This document shows, one piece after another, positions 44,525 through 53,999 of a stretch of 64,000 nucleotides of DNA. The notes under the pieces were generated by a model. The model was not told the origin of the DNA, made no database searches, and was given only the letters and a program-made list of their open reading frames with translations. Both the position numbers and the translations under genes were made by a program. The stretch is from positions 41,214 through 105,213 of the forward strand of contig CACXBB010000032.1 of the NCBI GenBank assembly GCA_902765735.1. Reading direction: 5' to 3'. This DNA is from an uncultured Eubacteriales bacterium. GTDB lineage: Bacteria > Bacillota > Clostridia > Christensenellales > Aristaeellaceae. The first letter of the stretch is position 1; each line of letters starts with the position of its first letter.

Positions 44525-45421
44525 TCAGTAGTGGACGTGTTTTTTGCTGACGGTCAGGTTCACGCAGGTGATGGTCATGACGATGGCGAACAGCAGTATG
44601 GCTGCCGCAGAGGCAAAGGATGGATATCCGCCTGAATCGCCGTAGAGCATGTCGTAGACATAGCCCACGATCGTGTTCATTTCCGCCGCGTTCAGGTTCG
44701 TGCCAAACAGCGCTACCGCGTCGGAATAAGCCTTAAAGGCCCCGATAAAGCCAGTGATGACCAGATAGAAGATCATCGGGGAAATCATCGGCAGCGTAAT
44801 CCTGTGGAAGATGCGCCACTTGGACGTGCCGTCCACCTTCGCGGCATTGTAATAATCCGGATTCACCGATGCCAGCGCTGAGGTCAGTATCAGCACCTTG
44901 AAGGGCATGACCGTCCACACGGTGTAGAAGCACAGCACAAACATCTTCGCCCAGTAAGGACCTTCGATAAAATCCACCGCCGTGCCGCCGAAACTCTTGA
45001 TGATGAGGTTCACCAACCCATCGGAATAGGCCGTGGGCTTGAACAATATCATGAAAACCAGGCCCACCGCCAGGGTATTGGTGACATAGGGCAGGAAGTA
45101 GACAGTCTGGAAAAAATTCCTGAGCGTCTGAATCGAATTGAGCGCGACGGAGATCACCAGCGCGAGTATCGTAGATACCGGAACTGTGATGACAACCAGT
45201 ATAAACGTATTTTTCAGCGCCTGCAGGAAATATGGGTCGTGCAGCACGTAGGAATAGTTATACACGCCCACGCCGAAGAAGGTCTGCGAAGCGGAATTAT
45301 AACCCTCTTCAAAGGAATAGACGAACACGTCCAGCAGCGGATAGACCATGAACAGTCCCAAAAAGACCATGGCGGGCAGCAGGTACAGCCACGCTTTCAA
45401 ATTGTTCTCACGGCGTTCCAT
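44525..45421 (-). CDS. Sugar-type ABC permease, MalF class
   Basis: 298 residues, six membrane helices (start AWLYLLPAMVFLGLFMVYPL) and an EAA loop YNAAKVDGTSKWRIFHRITL. GGAAGGAGG lies before ATG 45421; the longer frame upstream overlaps the ATPase gene and is rejected. The start overlaps the ATPase stop by 14 bases, so co-translation is likely. Confidence 0.93.
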   Translation of the reverse strand: MERRENNLKAWLYLLPAMVFLGLFMVYPLLDVFVYSFEEGYNSASQTFFGVGVYNYSYVLHDPYFLQALKNTFILVVITVPVSTILALVISVALNSIQTLRNFFQTVYFLPYVTNTLAVGLVFMILFKPTAYSDGLVNLIIKSFGGTAVDFIEGPYWAKMFVLCFYTVWTVMPFKVLILTSALASVNPDYYNAAKVDGTSKWRIFHRITLPMISPMIFYLVITGFIGAFKAYSDAVALFGTNLNAAEMNTIVGYVYDMLYGDSGGYPSFASAAAILLFAIVMTITCVNLTVSKKHVHY

Positions 45422-46526
45422 GCTGTACGCCTCCTTCCCGGATACGAACCTCGCTGTCCCGCTCGAACAGGTGAACCTTGTAGGGCTTGAGCGCAAAGCA
45501 TACCGCATTCCCGTTCACCTTTGGTGCGTGCTCAGCGGGGATGATGGCGCGAATGCTGATGCCGGACAGAGCCGGGTGCTTCGCAACCACGGAGATGTCG
45601 CGTCCCATGACCTCCACGCCGATGCGTTCGCATTGAAGCGGTCCGTTTTCATCCAGCACGAATCCCTCCGGCCGTACACCGACCCAGACCGGGCGGTCAG
45701 CCACGCCGGACACCGGCAGCACGTCATCCGAACCGATGAACAATCGCCCGTTTTTCACGCTGCCCTCGAACACGTTGATCGGCGGCGTACCGAGGAACTT
45801 TGCAACGAACAGATTTGCGGGGTCATCGTAGACACTCTGCGGCTGATCGATCTGCTGGATCACGCCGTCCTTCATCACCACGATCATGTCAGAGATGGAC
45901 ATGGCCTCCTCCTGGTCATGGGTGACGAACACCGTGGTGATGCCCGTTTCCCGCTGGATCCGGCGGATCTCCTCGCGGGTCTGGAGTCTCAGGCGGGCAT
46001 CAAGGTTGGAGAGCGGCTCGTCCAACAGCAATACCTTCGGCAACTTCACCACTGCCCGGGCGATGGCCACGCGCTGCTGCTGTCCGCCAGACATCTCACT
46101 GGGTTTACGCTCCATAAGGTGACCGATCTGCACCAGGTCTGCCGCCTGCTGGACCCGTCGCTCCATCTCCTCTTTGGAGAGGCGATTCGCACCCTTCAGG
46201 TTTTCCAGCGGGAACATGATGTTTTCCTTCACCGTCAGGTGAGGATACAGCGCATAATTCTGAAAAACCAGGCCCACGCCTCGCAGCTCCGGCGGCAGGT
46301 CGGTCACGTCATCATCACCGAACAGGACACGACCACTGGTGGGTTTTAACAGCCCGGATATCAGGTTCAGTGCCGTGGATTTTCCGCAGCCCGACGGACC
46401 AAGCAGGCCTATCAGCTTGCCGTCTGGAATCTCAAAGTTGAAGTCGTTAACGGCGATGACCTCTTCGCTCGACTTCTTGTTCCGGCTGGGAAAGCGCTTG
46501 GTCAGATTTTGCAGTACAACCTTCAT
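45408..46526 (-). CDS. Sugar-type ABC ATPase, MsmK/UgpC class
   Basis: 372 residues. Walker A GPSGCGKST, Q-loop VFQNYALYPHLTVKENI, signature MSGGQQQR, Walker B VLLLDEPLSNLD, H-loop VTHDQEEA, and a C-terminal TOBE region with GVRPEGF. First gene of the operon (ATPase, two permeases, binding protein). A GGGTAGCGGGTATCGCTGCCC hairpin (46578-46598) lies 50 bases upstream and could act on transcription into the operon. It is unusual for the ATPase gene to come first in sugar-type operons. Confidence 0.93.
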   Translation of the reverse strand: MKVVLQNLTKRFPSRNKKSSEEVIAVNDFNFEIPDGKLIGLLGPSGCGKSTALNLISGLLKPTSGRVLFGDDDVTDLPPELRGVGLVFQNYALYPHLTVKENIMFPLENLKGANRLSKEEMERRVQQAADLVQIGHLMERKPSEMSGGQQQRVAIARAVVKLPKVLLLDEPLSNLDARLRLQTREEIRRIQRETGITTVFVTHDQEEAMSISDMIVVMKDGVIQQIDQPQSVYDDPANLFVAKFLGTPPINVFEGSVKNGRLFIGSDDVLPVSGVADRPVWVGVRPEGFVLDENGPLQCERIGVEVMGRDISVVAKHPALSGISIRAIIPAEHAPKVNGNAVCFALKPYKVHLFERDSEVRIREGGVQHGTP

Positions 46527-46758
46527 AGGATTTCACTCCCTGCGTTTTTGTCGTGAGGTATCTTTTAACAGTATTAAGGGTAGCGGGTATCGCTGCCCTG
46601 AATCCCAACGCTGGCTTTCCTCGCTTTTTTACTTTCATAGCGACGTAAACCGCATCTACATCTCGCAAGCCTCGAATTCGATACCGGCGATGCGATTTTT
46701 GAACTCCTCCAGTGAAGGAAGTGGCAGCCGATGTAGATCATACGGTTTCAAACGCTCG
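46527..46758. other. Intergenic region with hairpin, no supported gene
   Basis: Besides the hairpin at 46578-46598, a minus-strand frame reads LHRLPLPSLEEFKNRIAGIE and ends at EACEM. It has no ribosome site and starts inside the end of the M20 gene region, so it is likely the tail of a lost gene. No promoter for the ABC operon is clear. Confidence 0.5.
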
Positions 46759-47895
46759 CTAAATTTTCTTTAATCGTGACAATTCCTCTTCCGCCAACAC
46801 AGCAAAGAATCGCGATGCAGGCCACAGGGCTGAAGGATCGGCGGTAAATGCAGGATGGTGGTTATCGAAGGCGCCGCCGGTGCCTATGCGGAAAAGGGCG
46901 CCGGGGGCGAGCTTCAGATATCGGCTGAAATCCTCAGCGATCATGGAGGGTGGATTGGTTTCAACCGTTAACCCCATCTCCCGGGCAATGCCTGCTGCTC
47001 TCTCACAGACTCCGATGTCGTTGATAACCGGTTCGGGACCACACTCATATTCAATTGTCGCTTCACAGCCGTGGGCTTTGGCTGTACAAGTTGCCAGTTC
47101 TTCCAGCCTTTGATGGATTTCATCGCGTACTGCCGTAGTCATGGCCCGCACAGTGCCTTCGATGAAGGCGGTTTCCGGCGTTACGTTCCAGGTATTGCCT
47201 GCCTCTACCCTTGTGATCGATACTACCGCGCAGTCAAACGGATTAACCTGTCGGCTGACAATGGTCTGAGTCGCAGAGACGATAGCCGCCATTGCAGGGA
47301 TAGGATCGATACCGACCTCGGGATGTGCTGCATGACAGCCCTTGCCCTTGATTTGTATGGCAAAGCGATCAGCGGAGGCCATGACCGGTCCCGGACGGAT
47401 GCCCAGGGTACCGGATGTGTATTCGGGATAGGTATGTCCGGCAAGGAACAGCTGCACATCGTCCAACAACCTGGTTTCCATCAGTTTGGCGGCGCCGGCA
47501 TTTATTTCCTCGGCGGGCTGGAAAATCACTTTGACTGTGCCCGGTAATGCTGCCTCTCGTTTCTTCAGCTGGAGAGCCGCACCCAACATACAGGTTGTGT
47601 GAAAGTCGTGACCACACGCATGCATGACGCCCACCGTTTCAGAGGCATAAGCCAGATTGGTCTGCTCTGTGATCGGCAAGGCGTCAATGTCTGCCCGCAA
47701 AGCAACCACGGGACCTTTGCCGGTTCCGATAACAGCGATCAGGCCGGTTTCAAGCCCTGTTTCCAGCAGTTGTACTCCGTTTTCCTGAAGGATGCGTCTC
47801 AGATATTCCGTTGTTTTGTATTCCTTCATAGCCAGCTCCGGATGACGGTGGAGCCACTGAAAAACCTCGATCAAATGCGTCTTCATTCTTTTCAC
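46759..47895 (-). CDS. M20 family amidohydrolase/peptidase
   Basis: 378 residues, M20D type (amidohydrolase, like IAA-amino acid hydrolase or N-acyl aminoacylase). Metal-site motifs: ALRADIDALPI, HACGHDFHTT, QPAEE and AGHTYPEY; a late histidine lies in FDNHHPAF. It removes acyl groups from amino acids or related small amides in the cytoplasm. The start is GTG 47895 or ATG 47886; AAGGG before the second favours it slightly. A promoter lies at 48072-48100. Confidence 0.9.
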   Translation of the reverse strand: MKRMKTHLIEVFQWLHRHPELAMKEYKTTEYLRRILQENGVQLLETGLETGLIAVIGTGKGPVVALRADIDALPITEQTNLAYASETVGVMHACGHDFHTTCMLGAALQLKKREAALPGTVKVIFQPAEEINAGAAKLMETRLLDDVQLFLAGHTYPEYTSGTLGIRPGPVMASADRFAIQIKGKGCHAAHPEVGIDPIPAMAAIVSATQTIVSRQVNPFDCAVVSITRVEAGNTWNVTPETAFIEGTVRAMTTAVRDEIHQRLEELATCTAKAHGCEATIEYECGPEPVINDIGVCERAAGIAREMGLTVETNPPSMIAEDFSRYLKLAPGALFRIGTGGAFDNHHPAFTADPSALWPASRFFAVLAEEELSRLKKI

Positions 47896-47908
47896 CCTTA
47901 TAAGTCGG

Positions 47909-48073
47909 TCATGATTCGTTCACCAGTTTTCCGATCATGTTTTCGATTTCCAGTTCCAAACCTTTCACTCTTGGGAACGCGACCCTCAGTTCCTTTTCCA
48001 GACAGGCTTCATCGCCTGTGAATTTCAGAACCGGGTTGGTGCAGATTTCCTTCTTCTTTGCCTCGTCATCCAT
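47909..48073 (-). CDS. Possible 54-residue protein before M20 gene
   Basis: Reads MDDEAKKKEICTNPVLKF then ELRVAFPRVKGLELEIENMI. Charged and helical. Its ATG lies inside the -10 box of the promoter at 48072-48100, so it would need another promoter or start. I rate it doubtful; the longer frame to 48178 runs into a terminator of the neighbouring gene. Confidence 0.3.
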   Translation of the reverse strand: MDDEAKKKEICTNPVLKFTGDEACLEKELRVAFPRVKGLELEIENMIGKLVNES

Positions 48074-48100
48074 TATATCAGAAATCCGGAATGGTATCAA
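48072..48100 (-). promoter_or_regulatory. Promoter of M20 gene
   Basis: On the minus strand TTGATA (48100-48095), 17 bases, TATAAT (48077-48072). It gives a leader of about 170 bases before the M20 gene. Confidence 0.65.
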
Positions 48101-48117
48101 CTGATAGATTTTTTCAT

Positions 48118-48147
48118 GCAAAAAGGGCCAGCCCAAGAAGCTGACCC
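48118..48147 (-). terminator. Rho-independent terminator of His/Gly-rich gene
   Basis: On the minus strand GGGTCAGC, loop TTCTTGG, GCTGGCCC, then TTTTTGC, 41 bases after the stop of the 48188 gene. Confidence 0.85.
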
Positions 48148-48187
48148 TGAATACCTTTTCATGACAGTCAATAAACACAATGTTCTA

Positions 48188-48424
48188 TTATCTCCTGCCC
48201 CGGCCAGCGCCGCCGCCGAAAGTGTGACCACCGCCGAACGAGCGACCGCCGCCGAAGCCACCGAAACCGCCCATGTGCATGCCGCCCATTGGATGATGCC
48301 AGCCGCCGAAACCGCCCATGTGATGATGATGCCACCCGCCCATCGGAGGACGATGATACCAGTAACCGTACCGCGGACGGCAGATTGCCCAAACGATCCA
48401 AATGAGAATGATCAGAGTCAGCAT
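48188..48424 (-). CDS. His/Gly-rich membrane mini-protein
   Basis: 78 residues. One N-terminal membrane helix (LTLIILIWIVWAI) is followed by a tail made almost only of Gly, His, Met, Phe, Trp and Tyr: YHRPPMGGWHHHHMGGFGGW, then HPMGGMHMGGFGGFGG and a GRGRR end. About nine His and many Met suggest metal (Cu, Ni or Zn) binding or a low-complexity surface film; this is inference. AAAGGAGGG lies before ATG and a strong terminator follows, so it is a real transcription unit. Confidence 0.72.
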   Translation of the reverse strand: MLTLIILIWIVWAICRPRYGYWYHRPPMGGWHHHHMGGFGGWHHPMGGMHMGGFGGFGGGRSFGGGHTFGGGAGRGRR

Positions 48425-48871
48425 TTCAAGGCCCTCCTTTCACAGTGTCGCTTGCACGGCAAGCCTTCCCGGTCCATCTTTCAAGATAGACGTCAGTTTT
48501 GCAACCTTTTGGATCTCAGTCGTTATCTGACTGTGATGGCAGTCTACCACAGGGCGAGTGAGAATGCAACGGAAAGCCGCTGAATTGTCGGCTGGGGTGC
48601 GCAAAATGTCGCGGGTCGCGGGGCGAATCTGTTTTGCGTCCGACAACCGTAAAATAACGCTCCCCCTTGCCCACACCGCTGACCTCTGCTATAATGGGTT
48701 CAGAACTGTTTTCGGGTAAAAATGCAGCGGCGACACTAACACAATGTGGGTAATAAACTTCGGGTTGCTTATGCAGCAACATAATGTGGGTGCAGTGGAG
48801 GCATAGATGCGCGGGACGCGATATATCAACCAACGGAAAAGTGCTGAAAAGAAAGGCCAGGGAATCATGAT
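48425..48871. other. Intergenic region with promoter for DUF4491-MATE operon
   Basis: No gene supported. It holds the promoter TTGCCC (48667-48672), 17 bases, TATAAT (48690-48695) reading right. After it lie two copies of AATGTGGGT (about 48743 and 48783) on either side of a GTTGCTTATGCAGCAAC palindrome, which together could be a regulator site. Confidence 0.6.
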
Positions 48872-49165
48872 ATGCATTTCAATGGAATTCTATTAGGGCT
48901 GGCATCCTTCCTAAGCATATGCCTGTTCCATCCGATTGTAATCTTCTGTGAATACCACTTCAGCTATCGGTGCTGGCCATTTTTCTTAGCATCGGGCATT
49001 GCCTTGCTCCTGGCATCGGCATTTGTTGGCGAGTTGCTGTTATCCGCTATCCTGGGTGTGATAGGGTTCTCATGTCTGTGGAGTATCGTCGAGCTTTTCC
49101 AGCAACGCAAGCGCGTTGAAAGGGGATGGTTTCCAAAGAATCCCAGGAATGAGGGGAAGAGATGA
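48872..49165 (+). CDS. DUF4491 membrane protein
   Basis: 97 residues matching DUF4491: start MHFNGILLGLASFLSICLFH, middle RCWPFFLASGIALLLASAF, end RKRVERGWFPKNPRN. Three membrane helices. Function unknown in any organism. The gene overlaps the MATE gene by ATGA, suggesting a linked role in the envelope or efflux. Confidence 0.88.
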   Translation: MHFNGILLGLASFLSICLFHPIVIFCEYHFSYRCWPFFLASGIALLLASAFVGELLLSAILGVIGFSCLWSIVELFQQRKRVERGWFPKNPRNEGKR

Positions 49166-50508
49166 TGAATAGCGATGAACTGTGCGAGGAGCTATTGTTC
49201 ACCCGCAAACAGATCTATAAGCTCCTGTGGCCGTTGATCGTCGAACAGCTTCTCACGGTATTCGTGGGCATGGTGGACGTGCTGATGGTCGCAGCGGTGG
49301 GAGAGACCGCCGTTTCGGGCGTTTCGCTTGTGGATGCCATCAACAATCTCATCATACAGGTTCTGTTTGCCATCACGGCGGGCGGAACAATTGTCTGCGC
49401 CCGTTTCTATGGTGCGGATGATCTGAATAATGCCGGGCGAACGGCGGCGCAGACGCTGCTGAGCGCCATCAGTATGACCACAGCCGTTACGCTCATCTTC
49501 CTGATCGGCGGAAATACTTTGTTGGGTCTTATCTTCGGCACGGTGGAATCATCGGTCATGTCCAACGCCGCGACGTATATGTTCATCACGTCGCTGTCCT
49601 TTCCGTTCCTCGCAGCCTATCAGACCGGCGCCGCCATGTTCCGGGCACAGGGACGCACAAAGGTGTCCATGCTCGTTTCCCTGCTGATGAACACCGTCAA
49701 CATCATCGGAAACGCCATCTGCATTTTCGGTTTGAAAATGGGTGTCGCCGGTGTGGCCATTCCCACACTGATTGCGCGGGCATTGGCGGCAGTGATCATA
49801 CTCAGGCTTTTGCAGAACAGTGAAGGCAGGATCGCATCTTTATCCTGGTTCAGGCCGTCCGGAGAAATCATACGGAATATCATGTCTATCGGCATCCCGA
49901 ACGGCATTGAAAGCGGTCTGTTCCAGTTTGGCAAGCTGATGCTCCAGAGCCTGGTATCCACACTGGGAACGGCCTCCATCGCCGCGTATGCCGTGGCGTC
50001 CAATCTGGTGACGTACCTTTACCTTCCCGGCAACGCGCTGGGCGCGGGCATGCTGACCATCGTCGGACAGTGCCTTGGCGCCGGCAAGAGAGAACAGGCA
50101 AGGGATTACGCGAAAATGCTGATCGCCATCAACTATGGATTGCTGGCGGTGATATGTACCATCATGATCGTGTGCAGAGGGTTTTTTGTCAGCTGTTATA
50201 TGCTGTCGCTTGAGGCGGCGGAGCTTGCGAAAGGGCTGGTGCTGATCCATTCCATCGCCATGATCATATGGCCGCTGGGATTCCTGTTTCCGCATTACTT
50301 TCGTGCGACCGGACGGGCGGCGTTCACCATGGGCATCGCCATCTTCTCCATGTGGACCTTCCGCATCGGCCTGGCCTACGTCTTTATCAAGGTGCTGCAT
50401 ATGAATGTGCTGGGCGCGTGGTATGCCATGTTCGTGGACTGGATATTCAGAACAGTGGTTTACGTGACTGCATTCAGGCGGGACGGGAAACGGGTGAAGC
50501 CGGAATAA
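49162..50508 (+). CDS. MATE family efflux transporter
   Basis: 448 residues with 12 membrane helices in two MatE repeats: IVEQLLTVFVGMVDVLMVAA, then AITAGGTIVCARFYGA in the first half, and GIPNGIESGLFQFGKLMLQS with GMLTIVGQCLGAGKREQAR in the second. It exports drugs or metabolites with Na+ or H+ as the driving ion. Substrate not predictable. The last gene of its operon. Confidence 0.93.
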   Translation: MMNSDELCEELLFTRKQIYKLLWPLIVEQLLTVFVGMVDVLMVAAVGETAVSGVSLVDAINNLIIQVLFAITAGGTIVCARFYGADDLNNAGRTAAQTLLSAISMTTAVTLIFLIGGNTLLGLIFGTVESSVMSNAATYMFITSLSFPFLAAYQTGAAMFRAQGRTKVSMLVSLLMNTVNIIGNAICIFGLKMGVAGVAIPTLIARALAAVIILRLLQNSEGRIASLSWFRPSGEIIRNIMSIGIPNGIESGLFQFGKLMLQSLVSTLGTASIAAYAVASNLVTYLYLPGNALGAGMLTIVGQCLGAGKREQARDYAKMLIAINYGLLAVICTIMIVCRGFFVSCYMLSLEAAELAKGLVLIHSIAMIIWPLGFLFPHYFRATGRAAFTMGIAIFSMWTFRIGLAYVFIKVLHMNVLGAWYAMFVDWIFRTVVYVTAFRRDGKRVKPE

Positions 50509-50906
50509 AGAAAGCCCCTCCCCACGCGGTTATGAGTAGTTTCCTTTCATGGTGATAGTGAATTTCTGCTTCCATAATGTATGGAATATCCATACCAGAT
50601 TCTTTTGACAGGGATACCCATAGCAGAATCTTTGACGGAGTATACCAGCAAAAAGTGCCAATGGGATGTGCAAATTGGGAAAAAACTGTGTCAGCACGGA
50701 TTTGTCTGTCTCCGTTCATATGGCGTTCATAGAGGAATATTCTCCCGGTTTCCGTATAATAAAATTGTTGCCTGCGATCGCCACCAGCGGGAAGAGTATA
50801 ACTTGATCGCGTAGGAGATAGGTAAATGAAAAGTGGCCCCTACCCGTCGTCTCCCAATGTATTAGCCACACCGGGACCAGCAGGGAGGGGCTTTAAACCT
50901 GTTTCT
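50509..50906. other. Intergenic region, no supported gene
   Basis: Contains two similar stretches (ATACCAGATTCTTTTGACAG and a diverged ATAGCAGAATCTTTGACGG copy at about 50621). Short plus-strand frames lack ribosome sites. Nothing else is seen. Confidence 0.5.
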
Positions 50907-51053
50907 TCAATACTTTACCTTGCAGGTGTACCTGCTGCTCACCCACGCCTCGCGTCCGTTCCACTTGATCCTGTACCACGGGATACCACGATCATCGACG
51001 CTCGTATCCCCCAGGAACCTCGCGTCCTCGCCGATGTGCAGGACGCCATATAC
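50907..51053 (-). pseudogene. Bacterial SH3 domain remnant
   Basis: The frame YGVLHIGEDARFLGDTSVDD then GIPWYRIKWNGREAWVSSRY is the C-terminal half of an SH3_3-like cell-wall binding domain, ending TCKVKY and stop. The upstream frame is closed at 51054 and shifts, so the rest of the gene is lost. Confidence 0.6.
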
Positions 51054-51087
51054 TCATATTCGATCATGTCATTATAGGGCAGAGCGC

Positions 51088-51609
51088 TCAGTCATCCACC
51101 TTCAGCGTGTTCAGGATCTCGCTGATGGCGTCGTCCCTCAGCATAGCCTTATCCGCGTCATCCATCTTCGTAACGCCAATCTCCACGGTGAGGCATTCCT
51201 CGATCTCGCCGTCATCGTCGTACACAGGCGCGATGAAGAAGGTCTGAGTGGTGTCATCGTCGTTCTCCAGCGTATAGGTGAACACATTCTTGAAACCAGC
51301 CCAGGTTTCCATCTGTTCGACGGTGGTGTCGGGCATTGCGGCGAAATCCTCCATGGTCGGGAAGCCTTCACCGTCATCCAGATCAGCCACATAGATACGG
51401 ACGTAGGTCTGGCCCCAGGTTTCGTCCTTTGCGGCCAGCACGACACTGTCCTCATCGTCGGTGTGGTCATCTTCGACAATCTCGAAGAGATTCTCGTCGT
51501 AGGTAAAGATGATGTCGTCTCCGTCGTAGCGGTAGGTTGCTGCGAAGGCCGTGGTGGTCAGGATCAGGGTCAGGATTGTTATCAGAGCCAGTGCGAAAAA
51601 CTTTTTCAT
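51088..51609 (-). CDS. Small secreted protein of unknown function
   Basis: 173 residues. Sec signal peptide (MKKFFALALITILTLILTTTAFA) and an acidic mature domain: YRYDGDDIIFTYDENLFEIV, ending DAISEILNTLKV. The fold order (early strands 'IxFTYDxxxF', late 'AISEILNTL') matches the protein at 17874-18380 and other PsbP/DUF-like small exported domains. AAGGAGGTCATCATC precedes ATG. Confidence 0.78.
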   Translation of the reverse strand: MKKFFALALITILTLILTTTAFAATYRYDGDDIIFTYDENLFEIVEDDHTDDEDSVVLAAKDETWGQTYVRIYVADLDDGEGFPTMEDFAAMPDTTVEQMETWAGFKNVFTYTLENDDDTTQTFFIAPVYDDDGEIEECLTVEIGVTKMDDADKAMLRDDAISEILNTLKVDD

Positions 51610-51815
51610 GATGATGACCTCCTTGGTGGTAGTTGTCGGCGGCGCGGTGGCCGCGGGGTTTTGTTCCTTGTTGACGTGGTCAGTATAGCAGATCGTTTAT
51701 CACAGAACTGTCACAGCGACCTGATCCCGTCTATGAACCGAACTGCGCTTCATTTGCTTTTCCTATGACGTGGTCTTGGCTTCGTTAATACGCGGTTCAT
51801 AGACATACTTCACGG

Positions 51816-51844
51816 TAGACAGCTCCGTCAATTTCTGCTATACT
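51816..51844 (+). promoter_or_regulatory. Promoter of second Tat flavoprotein gene
   Basis: TAGACA (51816-51821), 17 bases, TATACT (51839-51844), with a leader of about 165 bases. The 51610-52016 gap shows no gene. Confidence 0.65.
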
Positions 51845-52016
51845 GATCACATCCCACCACCACACGTGGATATTGCCACCACCCGAAAGGACTCCCCACT
51901 TTGATCAAATCCGAATTCATCTCAGCCATTGGAAGCCGCACCCTGAAAAAGGGCGCGATAAAATAATATTACCCTGTGTTCAAACCACGGGGAGCATGAA
52001 TACAAGGAGGATGCTT

Positions 52017-53999
52017 ATGAAGGACATTTCAAGAAGGAGTTTTCTGAAGGGCGCGCTGGTTGGAACCGCGTCCGTCGCCGCCGCCGGTCTGATGGGCGGC
52101 ATGGCGCTGGCCGAGGGCAAGTACACCCCCGGCACCTACTCCGCGTCGGCCAAGGGCATCGCCAGCGATGTGACCGTCACCATGACCTTTGACACCGACG
52201 CCATCACCGACGTGCAGATCGACGTCTCCGGCGAGACCCCGAGCATCGGCGGACTGATCGGCGAGGACATGGCTGCGGCGATACTGGCTGCGCAGTCCGC
52301 GGACGTGGACGCCGTGACCAGCGCCACCGTCACCAGCGACGCCATCCGCACCGCCGCCGCCGCGTGCATTTCCCAGGCTTCCGGCACCACCGTGGAGCTG
52401 TCTGTGAAGGAAGAGGGCGGTGCCGACTGGCTGGGCGAGGCCCCCGAAGTCGCAGAATCCGACATCACCGAGACCCTGGACACCGAGGTGCTGGTCGTCG
52501 GCTGCGGCACCGGCGGCTGGATCACCGCCATGACCGCCGCCGAGGAGGGCGCGAAGGTGCTGGTCGTCGAGAAGCGCGAGACCCCCACCGGCATCCGTGA
52601 GGACATCGGCGCGATCAACTCCAAATTACAGCTCGAAGCGTTCAAGGATTTCCCGGAGTTTGAAATCGACAAGACCGAGGCGCTGCAGGACATCGTGCGC
52701 TACGCCAGCGGCTATGTGGATTCCGATCTTGTGAAAGTCTGGATCGACAACTCCGGCGAGATGGTGGACTGGCTGACCGACCTGATGGAGAAGACCGGCA
52801 ACTGGACTATGAGCCTTGAAGGCGGCATCGGCGACCAGAAGCATCCCGAGCGCGACAAGGCGTATGCCACCGGCCACAGCCCGCACAAGACCGAGGCCGC
52901 CGGCGACGACGTGAGCACCAACTCCACCTTCCAGGCCCACTGCGACGCGCTGGGCGTGGCGTGGAAGCTGTCCACGGCGCTGGTGAAGCTGGAGCAGGAC
53001 GCAAGCGGCAGGGTCACCGGCATCATCGCCCAGGATCAGAACGACCAGCATTATATCCGCATCAATGCCTCCAAGGGCGTGATCATGGCCACCGGCGGCT
53101 ATGCCACCAACACCGACATGATGCTGGCGCTCCAGCCCATGACCATGAAGATGAAGGCCAACGTGCCCATCGGCTCCACCTGCGACGGCTCCGGCATCAA
53201 GGCCATGCTGTGGGCGGGCGGCGAGATGGACCCCTGCCACGCCTCCATGATGTTCAACCGCTGCTCCGTGCTGCCGAACGAAACCGCCGGCTACAAGACC
53301 AACGGCAAGTGGTACTGGTTCGGCGAGCAGCCTTTCCTTAAGGTCAACCTGAACGGCAAGCGCTTCTGCAACGAGTCCGGCCCCTATGAGTTCATGCTGC
53401 ACTCCATGTACATGCAGCCGTACCACACCTATGTGGACGTGTTCGACGCCAACAACAAGCAGTACTGCGAGCAGTTCGACGAGGTGGGCTGCTGCCGCCT
53501 GTTCCCGTTCGATAACGGCGCCATCTCCAACCGGGGCTACGACGCCTGCTGGAAGGAAATGACCGAGGGTGAGAAGTCACATCTGGAGCTGGGCTACCTG
53601 CAGAAGGCCGACACGTTGGAGGAGTTGGCTGAGAAGCTGAACATCCCCGCGGACGAGTTCGTCAAGACCGTGGAGCGCTACAATGAACTGTGCGCCAAGG
53701 GCGTGGACGAGGACTACGGCAAGAGCATCCACCGCATGACCCCTGTGGACACCGCGCCCTTCTACGGCATCCGTACCTGCGCCTGGCACCTGACCACGCT
53801 GGACGGCTGCCGCATCAACACCGACATGCAGGTCATCCGCGAGGACGGCACGCCCATCGAAGGCCTGTGGGCGACCGGCGACTGCACCGGCGGCTTCTTT
53901 GCCAACAACTACCCGAACCTGTTCACCGGCCTGGCCTGCGGACGCACCATGACCTTTGGGCGGCGCGCAGCGAAGATCGTCGTGAATGGAAAGGCCTGA
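52017..53999 (+). CDS. Tat-exported flavoprotein, FMN domain before FAD domain
   Basis: 660 residues. Tat signal SRRSFLKGALVG at residues 5-16. An FMN_bind domain comes first (~35-115), with TPGTYSASAKGIASDVTVT and VDAVTSATVTS, where a threonine of SAT should carry covalent FMN. The FAD-binding fumarate reductase-type domain follows (~155-655): VLVVGCGTGGWITAMTAAEE, GVIMATGGYATN and GLWATGDCTGGFF near the end. The order is the reverse of the 25507 protein. ATG 52017 is chosen over ATG 52011 because AAGGAGG then has 6-base spacing. The reaction is unknown: reduction of an external unsaturated acid, or electron transfer, is likely. Confidence 0.9.
   Translation: MKDISRRSFLKGALVGTASVAAAGLMGGMALAEGKYTPGTYSASAKGIASDVTVTMTFDTDAITDVQIDVSGETPSIGGLIGEDMAAAILAAQSADVDAVTSATVTSDAIRTAAAACISQASGTTVELSVKEEGGADWLGEAPEVAESDITETLDTEVLVVGCGTGGWITAMTAAEEGAKVLVVEKRETPTGIREDIGAINSKLQLEAFKDFPEFEIDKTEALQDIVRYASGYVDSDLVKVWIDNSGEMVDWLTDLMEKTGNWTMSLEGGIGDQKHPERDKAYATGHSPHKTEAAGDDVSTNSTFQAHCDALGVAWKLSTALVKLEQDASGRVTGIIAQDQNDQHYIRINASKGVIMATGGYATNTDMMLALQPMTMKMKANVPIGSTCDGSGIKAMLWAGGEMDPCHASMMFNRCSVLPNETAGYKTNGKWYWFGEQPFLKVNLNGKRFCNESGPYEFMLHSMYMQPYHTYVDVFDANNKQYCEQFDEVGCCRLFPFDNGAISNRGYDACWKEMTEGEKSHLELGYLQKADTLEELAEKLNIPADEFVKTVERYNELCAKGVDEDYGKSIHRMTPVDTAPFYGIRTCAWHLTTLDGCRINTDMQVIREDGTPIEGLWATGDCTGGFFANNYPNLFTGLACGRTMTFGRRAAKIVVNGKA

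Noticed and set aside
50581..50814. 77-residue plus-strand frame after the MATE gene
   Set aside because: No ribosome site, no family resemblance and it runs across an imperfect direct repeat.
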